From: DASTFY01 sp963813375
Lineage (GTDB): Bacteria; Actinomycetota; Acidimicrobiia; Acidimicrobiales; Ilumatobacteraceae
Direction: 5' to 3'
Assembly (NCBI GenBank): GCA_963813375.1
Contig: CAWEYT010000010.1
Coordinates: forward strand, 62,001 to 126,000
Length of the DNA stretch: 64,000 nt
Made by a program: the position numbers and the translations under genes. Below, piece after piece: positions 1 to 8,022 of the stretch (its first letter is position 1; each line of letters starts with the position of its first letter). The notes under the pieces were generated by a model that did no database searches, was not told the origin of the DNA, and saw only the letters and a program-made list of their open reading frames with translations.

Positions 1-269
1 AGGTAGTCGTGGATCACGAAGTGGTGCTCGGCGTCGATGCGCTCGACGCAGCCCACCCACGGTCCCGGCTCGACCGACAAGCCGGTCTCCTCCATGACCT
101 CACGGGCGACGGCGTCGGCCATCAGCTCGCCGCCTTCGACCCTCCCGCCCGGGATGCTCCACAGGCCCACGCCGGCGCCCCGGCCCCGCTGCACGAGGAG
201 GAGCCGGCTGTCGTGGATCACGACTGCTCCCACGCACACCTCCGGGCGCAGGGCGCGGCCGGAGCTCAT
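1..269 (-). CDS. Nudix hydrolase (partial, C-terminus outside window)
   Basis: Reading from the ATG at 269 toward the left edge gives a Nudix fold start: a VGAVVI strand, LLLVQRGRG, LWSIPGGRVEGGE and then the complete Nudix box (G-x5-E-x7-RE-V-M-EE-T-G-L). The enzyme should hydrolyse a nucleoside diphosphate linked to another moiety using Mg bound by the REVMEE helix; the substrate cannot be told. The start overlaps the stop of the upstream GNAT gene by four bases (ATGA), so the two are translationally coupled. The last third is cut off by the window edge. Confidence 0.88.
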   Translation of the reverse strand, partial: MSSGRALRPEVCVGAVVIHDSRLLLVQRGRGAGVGLWSIPGGRVEGGELMADAVAREVMEETGLSVEPGPWVGCVERIDAEHHFVIHDY

Positions 270-694
270 GGCGCGAGGTCGCGGTACACGGTGATGAGCC
301 GGGCGCTCATCCCCGCCCGCTCGTAGAGGTTCTTCGTCTCCCTGTCTCCCGGGAGCGCCAGCCCGTCGAGACCGACGCAACCGGCCTCCAGCGCCCACGC
401 CGTCGCGGCATCGAGGAGGGACTCCCCCACCCCGATGCCCCGGGCGTCGGCGTCCACGTAGACGAGGCTGACCCGGGCGACCTGACGCCCGTCCTCGAGC
501 GGTCGGCGGTCGACCAGCAGCACACCGACGGGGACGCCGTCCACGCAACCGGCCAGCACCGCGGCAGGGCCAGCGGGCGCGAGGCCGGCGGCCAGCGTGT
601 CAGCCAGCGGTTCGCGCGGTGCCTGCTCGAGCAGCCACAACTCCCCGCCCCGCTGTGCGGCCGCGGCGTCGACGGCGCGGTGCACCAACTCCAT
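266..694 (-). CDS. GNAT-family N-acetyltransferase
   Basis: A 142-residue protein with the GNAT order of elements: VSLVYVDADARGIGVGESLLDAATAWA is the beta4/motif A region with an R-G-I-G-V-G acetyl-CoA loop, and LPGDRETKNLYERAGM is the usual motif B ending (N-L-Y-E-R-A-G). It probably transfers an acetyl group to a small molecule or protein amine; the acceptor is unknown. Its stop overlaps the start of the downstream Nudix gene, suggesting one transcript. Confidence 0.82.
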   Translation of the reverse strand: MELVHRAVDAAAAQRGGELWLLEQAPREPLADTLAAGLAPAGPAAVLAGCVDGVPVGVLLVDRRPLEDGRQVARVSLVYVDADARGIGVGESLLDAATAWALEAGCVGLDGLALPGDRETKNLYERAGMSARLITVYRDLAP

Positions 695-748
695 CAGCGC
701 AGGGAGATCCGGCTCGACCGCCTGGCGCGCCGTCGACCTCCGGGACGC

Positions 749-1219
749 TCACTTCCGCAGCTGCGCGATCTTGCCGAGGACGGTCCGCCGGCGACGGTGC
801 GCGGTCTCGTGGCTCTCGATGCGGGCCAGCTCGGTCGGGCTCAGCCCCGGGAGACGGGCGATGACCTGCGAGGCGGCCAGCTGGTCGTAGCCGGGGATCG
901 GAAGCGGGCGCTCCTCTGGCTCCTCCTCCCGCTCGACGGTGATCACGACCTCCTCGGCGGGGTCGACGAGCGCGGCGTCAGTCAGCCCCGCGGCGGCACC
1001 CGGCATCGGCCGGGGCGTGCGGTTGGGGCTCGCCGGGGCCTTCTCCGTCTGGATCCGCCCCACACCCCGGCATCCGAGCAACCTCCTGCGGCCGGCCTCG
1101 GCCAGCTCGGGCACCAGCCGGGGTGCCTCCAACAGGAAGCCCAGCGGCGCGAAGACGAAGAGGTCGGCCAATCGCCCCAGCGGACCCAGTCGCCCCAATG
1201 GACGCAGTCGCCCGGTCAC
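749..1219 (-). CDS. Conserved actinobacterial protein with C-terminal PIPGYDxL motif
   Basis: Begins at a GTG four bases after the stop of the acidic zinc-ribbon gene, so it is probably coupled to it; longer upstream extensions in this frame are low-complexity shadow of that gene. The roughly 156-residue protein has a short hydrophobic N-terminal stretch (LADLFVFAPLGFLLEAP), a basic/proline-rich middle, and a C-terminal block PIPGYDQLAASQVIARL followed by GLSPTELARIESHE and RRRTVLGKIAQL. I recognise this block as recurring in actinobacterial proteins, but no biochemical role is known to me. The hydrophobic start could peripherally bind membrane. Confidence 0.7.
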   Translation of the reverse strand: MTGRLRPLGRLGPLGRLADLFVFAPLGFLLEAPRLVPELAEAGRRRLLGCRGVGRIQTEKAPASPNRTPRPMPGAAAGLTDAALVDPAEEVVITVEREEEPEERPLPIPGYDQLAASQVIARLPGLSPTELARIESHETAHRRRRTVLGKIAQLRK

Positions 1220-1223
1220 CCGC

Positions 1224-1709
1224 TCACCCGAACAGTGGGCAGTCCTCGTCGCCCATCGGGCACGAGGGCGCGGTGCGCCGGACGAGCAGGAAGCACGAGG
1301 GGCAGAGCTGCTCGTCGGCCCGCTTCGGCTGGAGCCGGTCCCCGGATTCCCCTCGCTCCTCGGGCTCGGCCTCCTCCTCGTCCTCGTCCGGCGTGTCCTC
1401 CGCCGCGACCAGCCGGTCCTTGAGGATGGTGTCGAGATCGGCCTCGACGTCGTCGGGATCGACGAGATCGTCGTCATCCTCTTCCTCCTCGGCCACGGCG
1501 GGCCGGCGAGGAGTCTCCTCGTCCTCGTCGGCCTCCTCCTCGTCGAGGTCGGCGTCGATCTCGGCGTCCTCGTCCAGGTCCGGATCGAACTCGCCGTCTT
1601 CCTCCAACTCCTCCTCGAGCGGCTCCGCGACCAGGTCCTCGGGCTCCTCGTCCTCGCTCTCGGCGGCGAAGTCTTCGGGCTCGTCGAGGGCCTCTTCGTC
1701 GTCTGCCAT
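1224..1709 (-). CDS. Highly acidic protein with C-terminal zinc ribbon
   Basis: 161 residues: about 120 residues dominated by Asp/Glu (predicted disordered) followed by a Cys-rich tail CPSCFLLVRR...CPMGDEDCPLF that looks like a zinc-binding ribbon of the CxxC...C...C type. Similar acidic-tail plus CxxCF proteins occur in actinobacteria. The role is unknown; an interaction with basic proteins or RNA polymerase would fit the charge but is inference. The downstream PIPGYDxL gene starts four bases after the stop. Confidence 0.72.
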   Translation of the reverse strand: MADDEEALDEPEDFAAESEDEEPEDLVAEPLEEELEEDGEFDPDLDEDAEIDADLDEEEADEDEETPRRPAVAEEEEDDDDLVDPDDVEADLDTILKDRLVAAEDTPDEDEEEAEPEERGESGDRLQPKRADEQLCPSCFLLVRRTAPSCPMGDEDCPLFG

Positions 1710-1828
1710 GGGCTGCCTCGCGTAGGTGGGGGGTGGGTCGGCGCGGGGCGGGAGTGTACGCGAGGGTGGCGAAGGCGCCTTACGACGGTTCTGTGACAGC
1801 CGTCACCTGGACGGCCGCTGGCGGCGGT

Positions 1829-2584
1829 TCAGCTGAACCAGGCCTGGCGCGCGGTGATGACGCGGGCGTAGCGAGCGCCGCCCTCCGAGACGCCGCCGCG
1901 CAGCACGGATCCGATCCCCTGGTAGTAGGCCGCCAGCGCCCGCTTGGGGGTGCCGGCCTTGTCGAGCAGGAATCGCAGCAGGCGGGCGCTGAGGCGGATG
2001 TTGTCCACCTTCGAGGTCGGGTCCAGGCCGGGCTCCTCCATGAGCGCGGCGAGCCATGCGGCTGTGTCGGGCAGCACCTGCCCCACGCCGACGGCCCCCG
2101 ATCGGGAGACCACGTCCTGACGCCAGCGCGACTCGGTGTAGGTGAGCGCCTTCAGCAGGGACGGCGGGACGCCGAACTCCCTCGCCGCACGGTGCAGCAG
2201 CCGGCTCGTCTCGCGCTGTTCGCTCTCGCTGATGGTGAAGGCGGGCGCGGACTCCGGCATGGATGCGGACGAGGAGCTCACGACCGCCGCCGACGAGGTA
2301 CCCGCGCCCGTGGACGACCCCGTGGACGACCCGGCGCCGCCGGGTACGCGCAGTCGGGCGCCGACCAGGAGGTGGTTGGGGTCGGAGAGGTCGTTGAGGC
2401 GGGCCAGTTCGGCCGCCGACACCCCGTAGCGGGCCGCGATGCCGGTCAGGTTCTCACCCGGCCTCACCTCGTGCTCCGCGGCGCCGGCCGGCGGAGCGAC
2501 GGCGGCGACAGCCACGATCGACAAGCCTGCCGTGAGTGCCGCGGCGGCCAGCGTCCGATGGAGGTGGGCTGAGGTGTGGGCCAT
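1829..2584 (-). CDS. Secreted LysM-lytic transglycosylase (SLT domain)
   Basis: I start at the ATG at 2584 because a signal peptide follows immediately (LAAAALTAGLSIVAVAAVAPPAGAA). Then a LysM module (HEVRPGENLTGIAARYGVSAAELARLN, ending LLVGARLRVP) binds peptidoglycan, a Ser/Thr-rich linker of about 35 residues follows, and a Goose-lysozyme-like SLT domain carries the catalytic Glu in TYTESRWRQ, then SGAVGVGQVLP, and RALAAYYQG near the C-terminus. It should cleave the MurNAc-GlcNAc bond outside the cell, in wall remodelling. The product is about 250 residues. Confidence 0.88.
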   Translation of the reverse strand: MAHTSAHLHRTLAAAALTAGLSIVAVAAVAPPAGAAEHEVRPGENLTGIAARYGVSAAELARLNDLSDPNHLLVGARLRVPGGAGSSTGSSTGAGTSSAAVVSSSSASMPESAPAFTISESEQRETSRLLHRAAREFGVPPSLLKALTYTESRWRQDVVSRSGAVGVGQVLPDTAAWLAALMEEPGLDPTSKVDNIRLSARLLRFLLDKAGTPKRALAAYYQGIGSVLRGGVSEGGARYARVITARQAWFS

Positions 2585-2718
2585 GGGTGGCTCCCGAGGA
2601 AGGCATGCCCCCGCCACCCGCGCCGTCGAGGCAGAACCCTAGACCATCACCACAGGGTCAGGGCAAGCGCGCGGCGGAGATCTCGCGAGGTCCACCTCAC
2701 GGTGAGCTCCTCCCCATC

Positions 2719-2771
2719 TCTGGTCCTCAACCTCTGGTCGAGACTCGACGTCAGGTCGAGGGTTGGACCAG
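2719..2771. terminator. Imperfect inverted repeat at the 3' end of the ThyX-like gene
   Basis: CTGGTCCTCAACC (from 2719) pairs imperfectly with GGTTGGACCAG (ending at 2771), and GTCGAG...CTCGAC lies in the loop. It overlaps the last codons of the ThyX-like gene and lies upstream of the LysM gene, so it could end transcription of the former. There is no U-tract, so this is only a candidate. Confidence 0.3.
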
Positions 2772-4361
2772 GCGGCGCTCCTCCGCCCGTCGCTCGGCGG
2801 CCAGGCGCTCGAGCGCCGGCGCCTCGGCCGTGAGGTGGGTCATGGCGGCGGCGACAGCGTGATGTCCGGCCTGCTCCGCGATCAACCGGTGCATCTCGAG
2901 GACGACCCGCCGGTAGGAGGGATGGCCCTGGGGTGAGCTGCGGAGCTCCAGCAGGTGCATCGCCTCGCGGGCGTTGAACTGCATCACGTACCGCACCCGG
3001 TAGGCCATCGCCACGGCGTAGGCCGCTTGATCGGGGAACGAGACCTCCAGGGCGTCGTAGAGCGCGGCCGAGCGGCCCATGGCGTCGTCGAACATCGACC
3101 GTCCCCCGGCCTCGTCCACCAAGTCGGGCCGCAGGTAGCCGTGGCGCGGCGTGAGCGCCTGCCACTCGATGGTGAGCAACCGGTGGCGCTGGAGATCCCG
3201 GAAGGCCCCGTAGTCCGACAGCACGTCGAAGCGATAGCCCACCCGCTCGAACGCCCGCCCCGGCCGGTGGCGACGGTTGGCCCGCTCCCCCACGTAGGCC
3301 CGGACCAGTGCCACCCGTTCGTCCGCGGAGAGACCGCGGACGCGTGCTTCGATCTGGCGCTCCGGCAAGGACGAGGAGGCGTAGCAGATCGCCGTCAGGA
3401 GCTTGTCCTCGGCCTCGGGATCCCAGTCGACGAGCGTCACGGCGGGCGCCTCTGCGGGTACCTCACCGGCGAAGAGCCTGGTCACGACGTCCGCGGTGGC
3501 GGTCCGGGTGTGCTCCTGGTACTCACCCCACGCCCCGCCGCGGTCCGGAAGGTCGACGCGGCGCAGGAAGCTGGGGATGACCTTGCGCAGCTCGTGCAGC
3601 ATGAGGTCGGCGTAGGTCCGGGCCTCGGGGAGCGGGTGGCTGCGCATGCGGACGAGCAGGCTCTCGAAGGCCTGACCCGAGCCGTAGATCCCCACGTTCG
3701 ACTGCGCGGCCGCTGGGAGCACGCCGCGCACGGCATCGAGCGCCTTGGCGCGCGTGGCCTGGCGGTACACGAAGTCGCTGTCGCCGGGCTGCTTGGTCAC
3801 GGTCGCCCGCACGTGGTCCTGGACGACCTCGACCAGGTGGGCGTAGGCGTCGAAGAGCCGGTCCATGTCCCCGACGTACCGGGTACCCAGTGTCGAGGTG
3901 AGGACAGCCGGATCCCGGTAGTAGCGGTAGCGGCCGCCGAGGCGGCTGTCGTAGGCGATGTAACGGGTGCTCTGCTCCAGGTAGCTGGCCAGACGACCCC
4001 ACTCGAGCACCTTGGTGAGCAGGTTGGAGGCCTGCTCGCAGGCCAGATGGACCCCGCCGAGCTGCGCCACGGAGTCGTCGCCGTACTCGAAGAAGACCTT
4101 CTCGTAGAGGTCCTCGGCCCGCTTGAGGCCGATGGTGGCGTCGAAGGTCTGGTCGCCGGCGACGTCGAGCTCGCCCACGAACTCGTCCAGGAACAGGCGG
4201 CGGAGGCTCTTCGCGCTGCGGGAGTAGCGGGCGAACAGGGCTCCCTTCACCACTTCGGGCAGGTTGACCAGGGCGAAGACGGGCCCGTCGAGGTTGGTGA
4301 AGTAGCGCCGGAGGAGGTCCTCCTCATCGGGGGTGAAGGACTCCGACACGTACAACGTCAC
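2751..4361 (-). CDS. Two-domain ThyX-like protein (FAD-dependent thymidylate synthase superfamily)
   Basis: 536 residues, more than twice the usual ThyX length. The N-terminal half contains YGDDSVAQLGG (92-103) and LASYLEQSTRY (124-134), matching the ThyX helix and the S-x-x-S-x-R-Y part of the family signature. The C-terminal half contains QRHRLLTIEW (391-400) and MQFNAREAMHLLELRS (460-475), matching the RHR and the NxRExxxFxxLR-like elements. The canonical RHR-x7-S signature is complete in neither half: residues 399-402 are EWQA instead of ending in Ser. Long duplicated ThyX-like proteins occur in actinobacteria; whether they make dTMP from dUMP is not something the sequence settles. It stands alone, with no folate genes beside it. 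Confidence 0.78.
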   Translation of the reverse strand: MTLYVSESFTPDEEDLLRRYFTNLDGPVFALVNLPEVVKGALFARYSRSAKSLRRLFLDEFVGELDVAGDQTFDATIGLKRAEDLYEKVFFEYGDDSVAQLGGVHLACEQASNLLTKVLEWGRLASYLEQSTRYIAYDSRLGGRYRYYRDPAVLTSTLGTRYVGDMDRLFDAYAHLVEVVQDHVRATVTKQPGDSDFVYRQATRAKALDAVRGVLPAAAQSNVGIYGSGQAFESLLVRMRSHPLPEARTYADLMLHELRKVIPSFLRRVDLPDRGGAWGEYQEHTRTATADVVTRLFAGEVPAEAPAVTLVDWDPEAEDKLLTAICYASSSLPERQIEARVRGLSADERVALVRAYVGERANRRHRPGRAFERVGYRFDVLSDYGAFRDLQRHRLLTIEWQALTPRHGYLRPDLVDEAGGRSMFDDAMGRSAALYDALEVSFPDQAAYAVAMAYRVRYVMQFNAREAMHLLELRSSPQGHPSYRRVVLEMHRLIAEQAGHHAVAAAMTHLTAEAPALERLAAERRAEERRLVQPST

Positions 4362-4423
4362 GAGGGGTCATGCTAGGGCGGGGTCCGGTCGGTCCCCGGG
4401 ATGGCTCCTGAGCAGGAACCTTC

Positions 4424-5632
4424 TCAGACGGTCGTCGGTGCGCCCTCCGTGGCCGCCACGAAGGCATCCTGGGCGGCACCCAGCAGCCCGGCGTCGACCC
4501 ACAGATCTATGACCGTCATGGCCATCGCCTTGGCCCCGTCGAGCACGGCGAGGTCGGCCGTCTCGCTGGCCGCATGGTGGGCGAACTCCGGGCTGTGGAT
4601 CGGTACCCCGGCCGGCGCCACCTTGATGATGGGGTGGATGGACGGCATCAGGTAGCTGATGTTGCCCATGTCCGTCGAGCCGACCACGCGCTGGTGCTGG
4701 CTCGGCTCGGTGAGCATCCGTCCGAGCCGGGCGGCGTTCCCGACGTAGGCGGACAGGATGGGCCCGTTGTCCCGCATGTCGGCGTAGGGGCGGTCGTCCC
4801 ACTCGGGCGCACAGGAGCAGCCGGCTGCGGCCGCCCCGGCCTCGAGGCAGTCGAGCACCCTCGCCTTGAGGGGTTGCAGCGTCTCCATGGTGTCCGAGCG
4901 CACGTACCACAGGGCCTCCGCGTGGGCGGGGACGATGTTCGGCTTGTCGCCGGCTTCCGTGAAGATCCCGTGGATGCGCTCGGTGGGGCGGATGTGCTGG
5001 CGGAGCGCGGCGACGTTGACGTAGCCGAGCACCGCGGCGTCGAGCGCGTTGCGCCCGGCGTGCGGTGCCGCCGCCGCGTGGGCCGCCTGCCCCTCGTAGC
5101 TGATCCGGAGCTGCTGGTTGGCGATGCAGTCCATCCGCACCAGGTCGGCGTCGGCCGGGTGGACCATCATCGCCGCGTCGATGCCGGCGAAGGCGCCGCG
5201 TCGAGCCAGCTCGATCTTCCCGCCGCCCCCTTCCTCGGCCGGGGTGCCCATCACCACGAGCCGGCCGAAGCCCTCCTTGGCCAGGCCCGCGGTGGCCAGT
5301 GCCGCTCCCAGACCCGCGGCGGCGATGACGTTGTGCCCGCAGGCGTGGCCGATACCGGGGAGCGCGTCGTACTCGCACAGCACGGCGATCACCGGACCCG
5401 AATCGCCGGCGCCCGCCCGGAACGCGGTCTCGATGCCGAGCGCGCCCCGCTCGGGGGCGAGGCCGGCTTCGTCGAGCACGTCGGTGAGGGCGGCGTGGGC
5501 CGCGTGCTCCTGGTAGGACAGCTCGGGCTCCGCGTGGATGCGATGGGAGACGTCGACCAGGCGGTCCGCCCACCGGTCCACCTCGGCACAGGCGGTCGCC
5601 TTCAGGACGTCGACGTTGACGGAGCGGTCCAT
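4424..5632 (-). CDS. M20 family metallopeptidase/amidohydrolase
   Basis: Contains the M20D pattern: IHAEPELSYQEHAAH, the metal-binding HACGHN, PAEEGGGGK with the catalytic Glu, HPADADLVRMD, and the dimerisation-domain ISYEGQAAHAAAAPHAGRNA. It resembles AbgB/p-aminobenzoyl-glutamate or N-acyl amino acid hydrolases, with two Zn or Mn ions. I chose the ATG at 5632, where family members begin and which leaves about 55 bp for a promoter; an alternative ATG at 5689 would overlap the start codon of the divergent sigma gene. Substrate unknown, cytoplasmic. Confidence 0.85.
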   Translation of the reverse strand: MDRSVNVDVLKATACAEVDRWADRLVDVSHRIHAEPELSYQEHAAHAALTDVLDEAGLAPERGALGIETAFRAGAGDSGPVIAVLCEYDALPGIGHACGHNVIAAAGLGAALATAGLAKEGFGRLVVMGTPAEEGGGGKIELARRGAFAGIDAAMMVHPADADLVRMDCIANQQLRISYEGQAAHAAAAPHAGRNALDAAVLGYVNVAALRQHIRPTERIHGIFTEAGDKPNIVPAHAEALWYVRSDTMETLQPLKARVLDCLEAGAAAAGCSCAPEWDDRPYADMRDNGPILSAYVGNAARLGRMLTEPSQHQRVVGSTDMGNISYLMPSIHPIIKVAPAGVPIHSPEFAHHAASETADLAVLDGAKAMAMTVIDLWVDAGLLGAAQDAFVAATEGAPTTV

Positions 5633-5687
5633 CGCCGGATCGTACGGCGTGTCAACCGTGGCGGCTGCTTGGGCGTCTGGAGTGGTC

Positions 5688-6200
5688 ATGATGGCGGTTG
5701 TGGACGCAGACCTACCGGCAACCGGCCTGGAGGCCCTGTTCAGGGCCCACCACCACGGGCTGGTCCGCCTGGCCATGGTGCTCACCGGTGACCCCGGGCG
5801 AGCGGAGGAGCTGGCCCAGGAGGCCTTCGTCCGCTTCGATGCGTCGCGTGTGCGCCCGGGCGCCGAGCTGCCCTATCTGCGCCGCACGGTCGTCAACCTC
5901 TCCCACTCCCAGCACCGCCACCTGCGAGTGGTCCGCGCGACGCCGCCCGAGCTGGGCTACGCGGCGGAAGCCCCGGCGGGGCCGGCCGAGCTGTCGGAGC
6001 AGCGAGCCCGGCAGCGCCAGGTGATGGCCGCGATCCGCCGGCTGCCCGCTCGCCAGCAGGACTGCGTGGTCCTGCACTACTTCTGCGAGCTGTCCGATGT
6101 CGAGGTGGCATCGGTCCTCGGCGTGTCGAGCGGCTCGGTGAAGACCCATCTGCACCGAGCCAGGGCGACGTTGGCCCACGAGCTGGAGGCATGGCGATGA
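5688..6200 (+). CDS. ECF RNA polymerase sigma factor (SigE-like family)
   Basis: 170 residues. Region 2 is ALFRAHHHGLVRLAMVLTGD followed by AEELAQEAFVRF; region 4 is AAIRRLPARQQDCVVLHYF with the helix-turn-helix VEVASVLGVSSGSVKTHLHRAR. Length and architecture fit the group of actinobacterial ECF factors that direct a small stress or envelope regulon. Two ATGs stand in tandem (5688 and 5691). The downstream gene begins inside the stop codon (ATGA), as is usual for a sigma factor and its cognate regulator. It is divergent from the M20 gene. Confidence 0.88.
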   Translation: MMAVVDADLPATGLEALFRAHHHGLVRLAMVLTGDPGRAEELAQEAFVRFDASRVRPGAELPYLRRTVVNLSHSQHRHLRVVRATPPELGYAAEAPAGPAELSEQRARQRQVMAAIRRLPARQQDCVVLHYFCELSDVEVASVLGVSSGSVKTHLHRARATLAHELEAWR

Positions 6201-7369
6201 GCGACGGACGGGATCTCGACGACGAACTGCGGCGGGCGATGCGGGCCGAGGCCGACAAGGCACAGCAGGATCCCGCGTCCTGGTCGCGCATCGAGGAGCG
6301 CCGGGCCGGGCGCCGGTCCGCCGGCGCATGGCGCTGGGGCGCGCTGGCGGTGGCGGCGGCCGCTGCGGTCGCGCTGGTCGCCGTGCTGGCCTGGCCCCGC
6401 GACGACGGTGACGAGGTCATCACGGTCGACTCCAGTGCGGTGGCGACGACGGTCCTACCCGACGTGACCGTCGCCCCGACCACCGAGCCGGTGCCGACGA
6501 CCACGCCGACAACAGAGGCCACGACCACGACCTCCACCACGACCACGGTGGCTCCGGTCGGTCATCCCACCACCGCCGTCGCCGTCACCGAGGACGGGCG
6601 TCTCGTGGTGCTCGACACCTCGGGGACGGCTGCTGTCGAGATCCGTGAGCTCGACCGGGGACCCGATCCGCGGATCGTGCCCGAGGAGGGCGAGACCACC
6701 GTCCTGGCCGATCCCGCCCTCACCCCCGACGGCCGCACCGTCTACTACAGCCTCTGCTGCGAGCCGGTGGTCGGCGTGCTGTTCTCGGCCGCCGTGGACG
6801 GGTCGTCGCCGCCCGTCAACCTCGGCTACGGCACCTTCCCGACGGTGAGCCCGTCCGGTGACCGCTTGGCCATCGTGCAGTACGACGCCGTCGTCGTCCG
6901 GGACCTCGCCAGCGGGACGGAGCAGAGCTATCCGGACACGGCGCACGAGGGCACGCTCATCGATCTGGCCTGGGCCACGGACGGAAGCTCGCTCTACTAC
7001 GTGCGCTACGAGGGCACGACCAGCCAGCTCGTCCGGCTCCCGCTCGACACCGGTGAGGCCGAGGTCGTCGCCACCAGCGAGGCCGGCCTGCGGTTCCCGC
7101 TGGGAGGGGACGACGGGACGGCGACCGTGGTCGAGCAGTGCTGCGCCGACGGGTCCGAGAGCACCGAGCCGGGCGTCGTGATCGGGGTCGGCGGATCGAC
7201 GGTGCGCGAGGAGCTCCCCTTGTCGCTCCTGGCTCGCCGTGCCCACGAGGTCTTCGAGCTGCGGCTCGACATCGACGGTGCCCTCTCGTGGGTCCAGTGG
7301 GACCTGGACACCGGGACCACCACCAACGGCGGCACGCTCGGCGGCCCGTACCGGGACGCGGCCTGGTAG
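6197..7369 (+). CDS. Membrane-anchored putative anti-sigma factor with beta-propeller-like sensor domain
   Basis: Starts at the ATG overlapping the sigma stop (an ATG two codons earlier is possible). About 45 cytoplasmic residues rich in charge (DELRRAMRAEADKAQ...WSRIEERRAGRR) precede one transmembrane helix (WGALAVAAAAAVALVAVLAW), then a Thr-rich linker of about 45 residues and a roughly 270-residue extracytoplasmic domain with repeated strand patterns (ALTPDGRTVYYS, TVSPSGDRLAIV, AWATDGSSLYYV) like WD40/TolB propellers. No zinc-binding HxxxCxxC motif is present. Position and topology suggest it holds the sigma factor until a wall or extracellular signal is sensed; this is inference. Confidence 0.72.
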   Translation: MSDGRDLDDELRRAMRAEADKAQQDPASWSRIEERRAGRRSAGAWRWGALAVAAAAAVALVAVLAWPRDDGDEVITVDSSAVATTVLPDVTVAPTTEPVPTTTPTTEATTTTSTTTTVAPVGHPTTAVAVTEDGRLVVLDTSGTAAVEIRELDRGPDPRIVPEEGETTVLADPALTPDGRTVYYSLCCEPVVGVLFSAAVDGSSPPVNLGYGTFPTVSPSGDRLAIVQYDAVVVRDLASGTEQSYPDTAHEGTLIDLAWATDGSSLYYVRYEGTTSQLVRLPLDTGEAEVVATSEAGLRFPLGGDDGTATVVEQCCADGSESTEPGVVIGVGGSTVREELPLSLLARRAHEVFELRLDIDGALSWVQWDLDTGTTTNGGTLGGPYRDAAW

Positions 7370-7427
7370 CGCAGGACGTCCTGGGCGCGGCTTGCCTCGG
7401 CGATCAGGGGTCGTCTACACCTGCATC

Positions 7428-7997
7428 GTGACCGTGCTGCGCCGCCGCCTGGCCGCGGTCGCCGCCCTGATCGCCTTGGTGGTCGTGGCGGCCTGCGGCC
7501 CGCCACCTCCTCCGCCTGTCATCGGGCCCGGGCGACCGGCACCCGGCCCCGGGGTGCTCGGCCTCGGCGATTCGGTCATGCTCGGTGCCGCCCCGGCCCT
7601 GCAGGCGGCCATCCCCGGCATGGAGGTGGACGCGGTCGTGAGCCGGCAGTTCCACGAGGCGCCGGGCATCGTGACGTGGCGATCCCAGGCGGGCGCCCTG
7701 CCGGGCACCGTCGTGCTGCACCTGGGCACGAACGGCACCGTCCGCCCGGACCACTGCGATCACGTCGTGCACGCGGCGGGCAACCGGCGGGTCATCATCG
7801 TCAACCTGCGCGTCCCGCGGCCCTGGCAGGACACCAACAACCAGGTGCTGTTCGAGTGCGCGGCCCGCAACGGGACGGCCTACGTCGACTGGTACAACCT
7901 CAGCGCCGGCCATGGCGATTGGCTGGCGGCGGACGGTTACCACATGCGTCCCGCCGGCGCCGCGGCCTACGCCGCGGCCATCGCTGCCGCGCTGTAA
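7428..7997 (+). CDS. SGNH-hydrolase-like lipoprotein
   Basis: Begins at GTG 7428 followed by a lipoprotein signal peptide (RRRLAAVAALIALVVVAAC, lipobox VVAAC, mature N-terminus C-G-P with a proline-rich spacer). The domain shows SGNH block I (GLGDSVMLGA), the block III-like HLGTNG, and block V ADGYHMRPAG with the Asp-x-x-His pair. It resembles the extracytoplasmic SGNH domains attached to acyltransferases that O-acetylate cell-surface polymers. Here it is a free lipoprotein of about 189 residues. The substrate is unknown. Confidence 0.75.
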   Translation: MTVLRRRLAAVAALIALVVVAACGPPPPPPVIGPGRPAPGPGVLGLGDSVMLGAAPALQAAIPGMEVDAVVSRQFHEAPGIVTWRSQAGALPGTVVLHLGTNGTVRPDHCDHVVHAAGNRRVIIVNLRVPRPWQDTNNQVLFECAARNGTAYVDWYNLSAGHGDWLAADGYHMRPAGAAAYAAAIAAAL

Positions 7998-8022
7998 CGG
8001 CCGGGACGGTCTCCTCCGCGGG

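Noticed and set aside
1123..1725. A long plus-strand frame rich in Ser over the acidic zinc-ribbon gene
   Set aside because: It is the antisense of an Asp/Glu-rich coding region (GAG/GAC read backwards give Ser and Leu codons) and has no domain or ribosome-binding site.
5687..5690. Shared start codon (CATG) for the divergent M20 and sigma genes
   Set aside because: The M20 gene has a better placed ATG at 5632; overlap would leave no room for either promoter.
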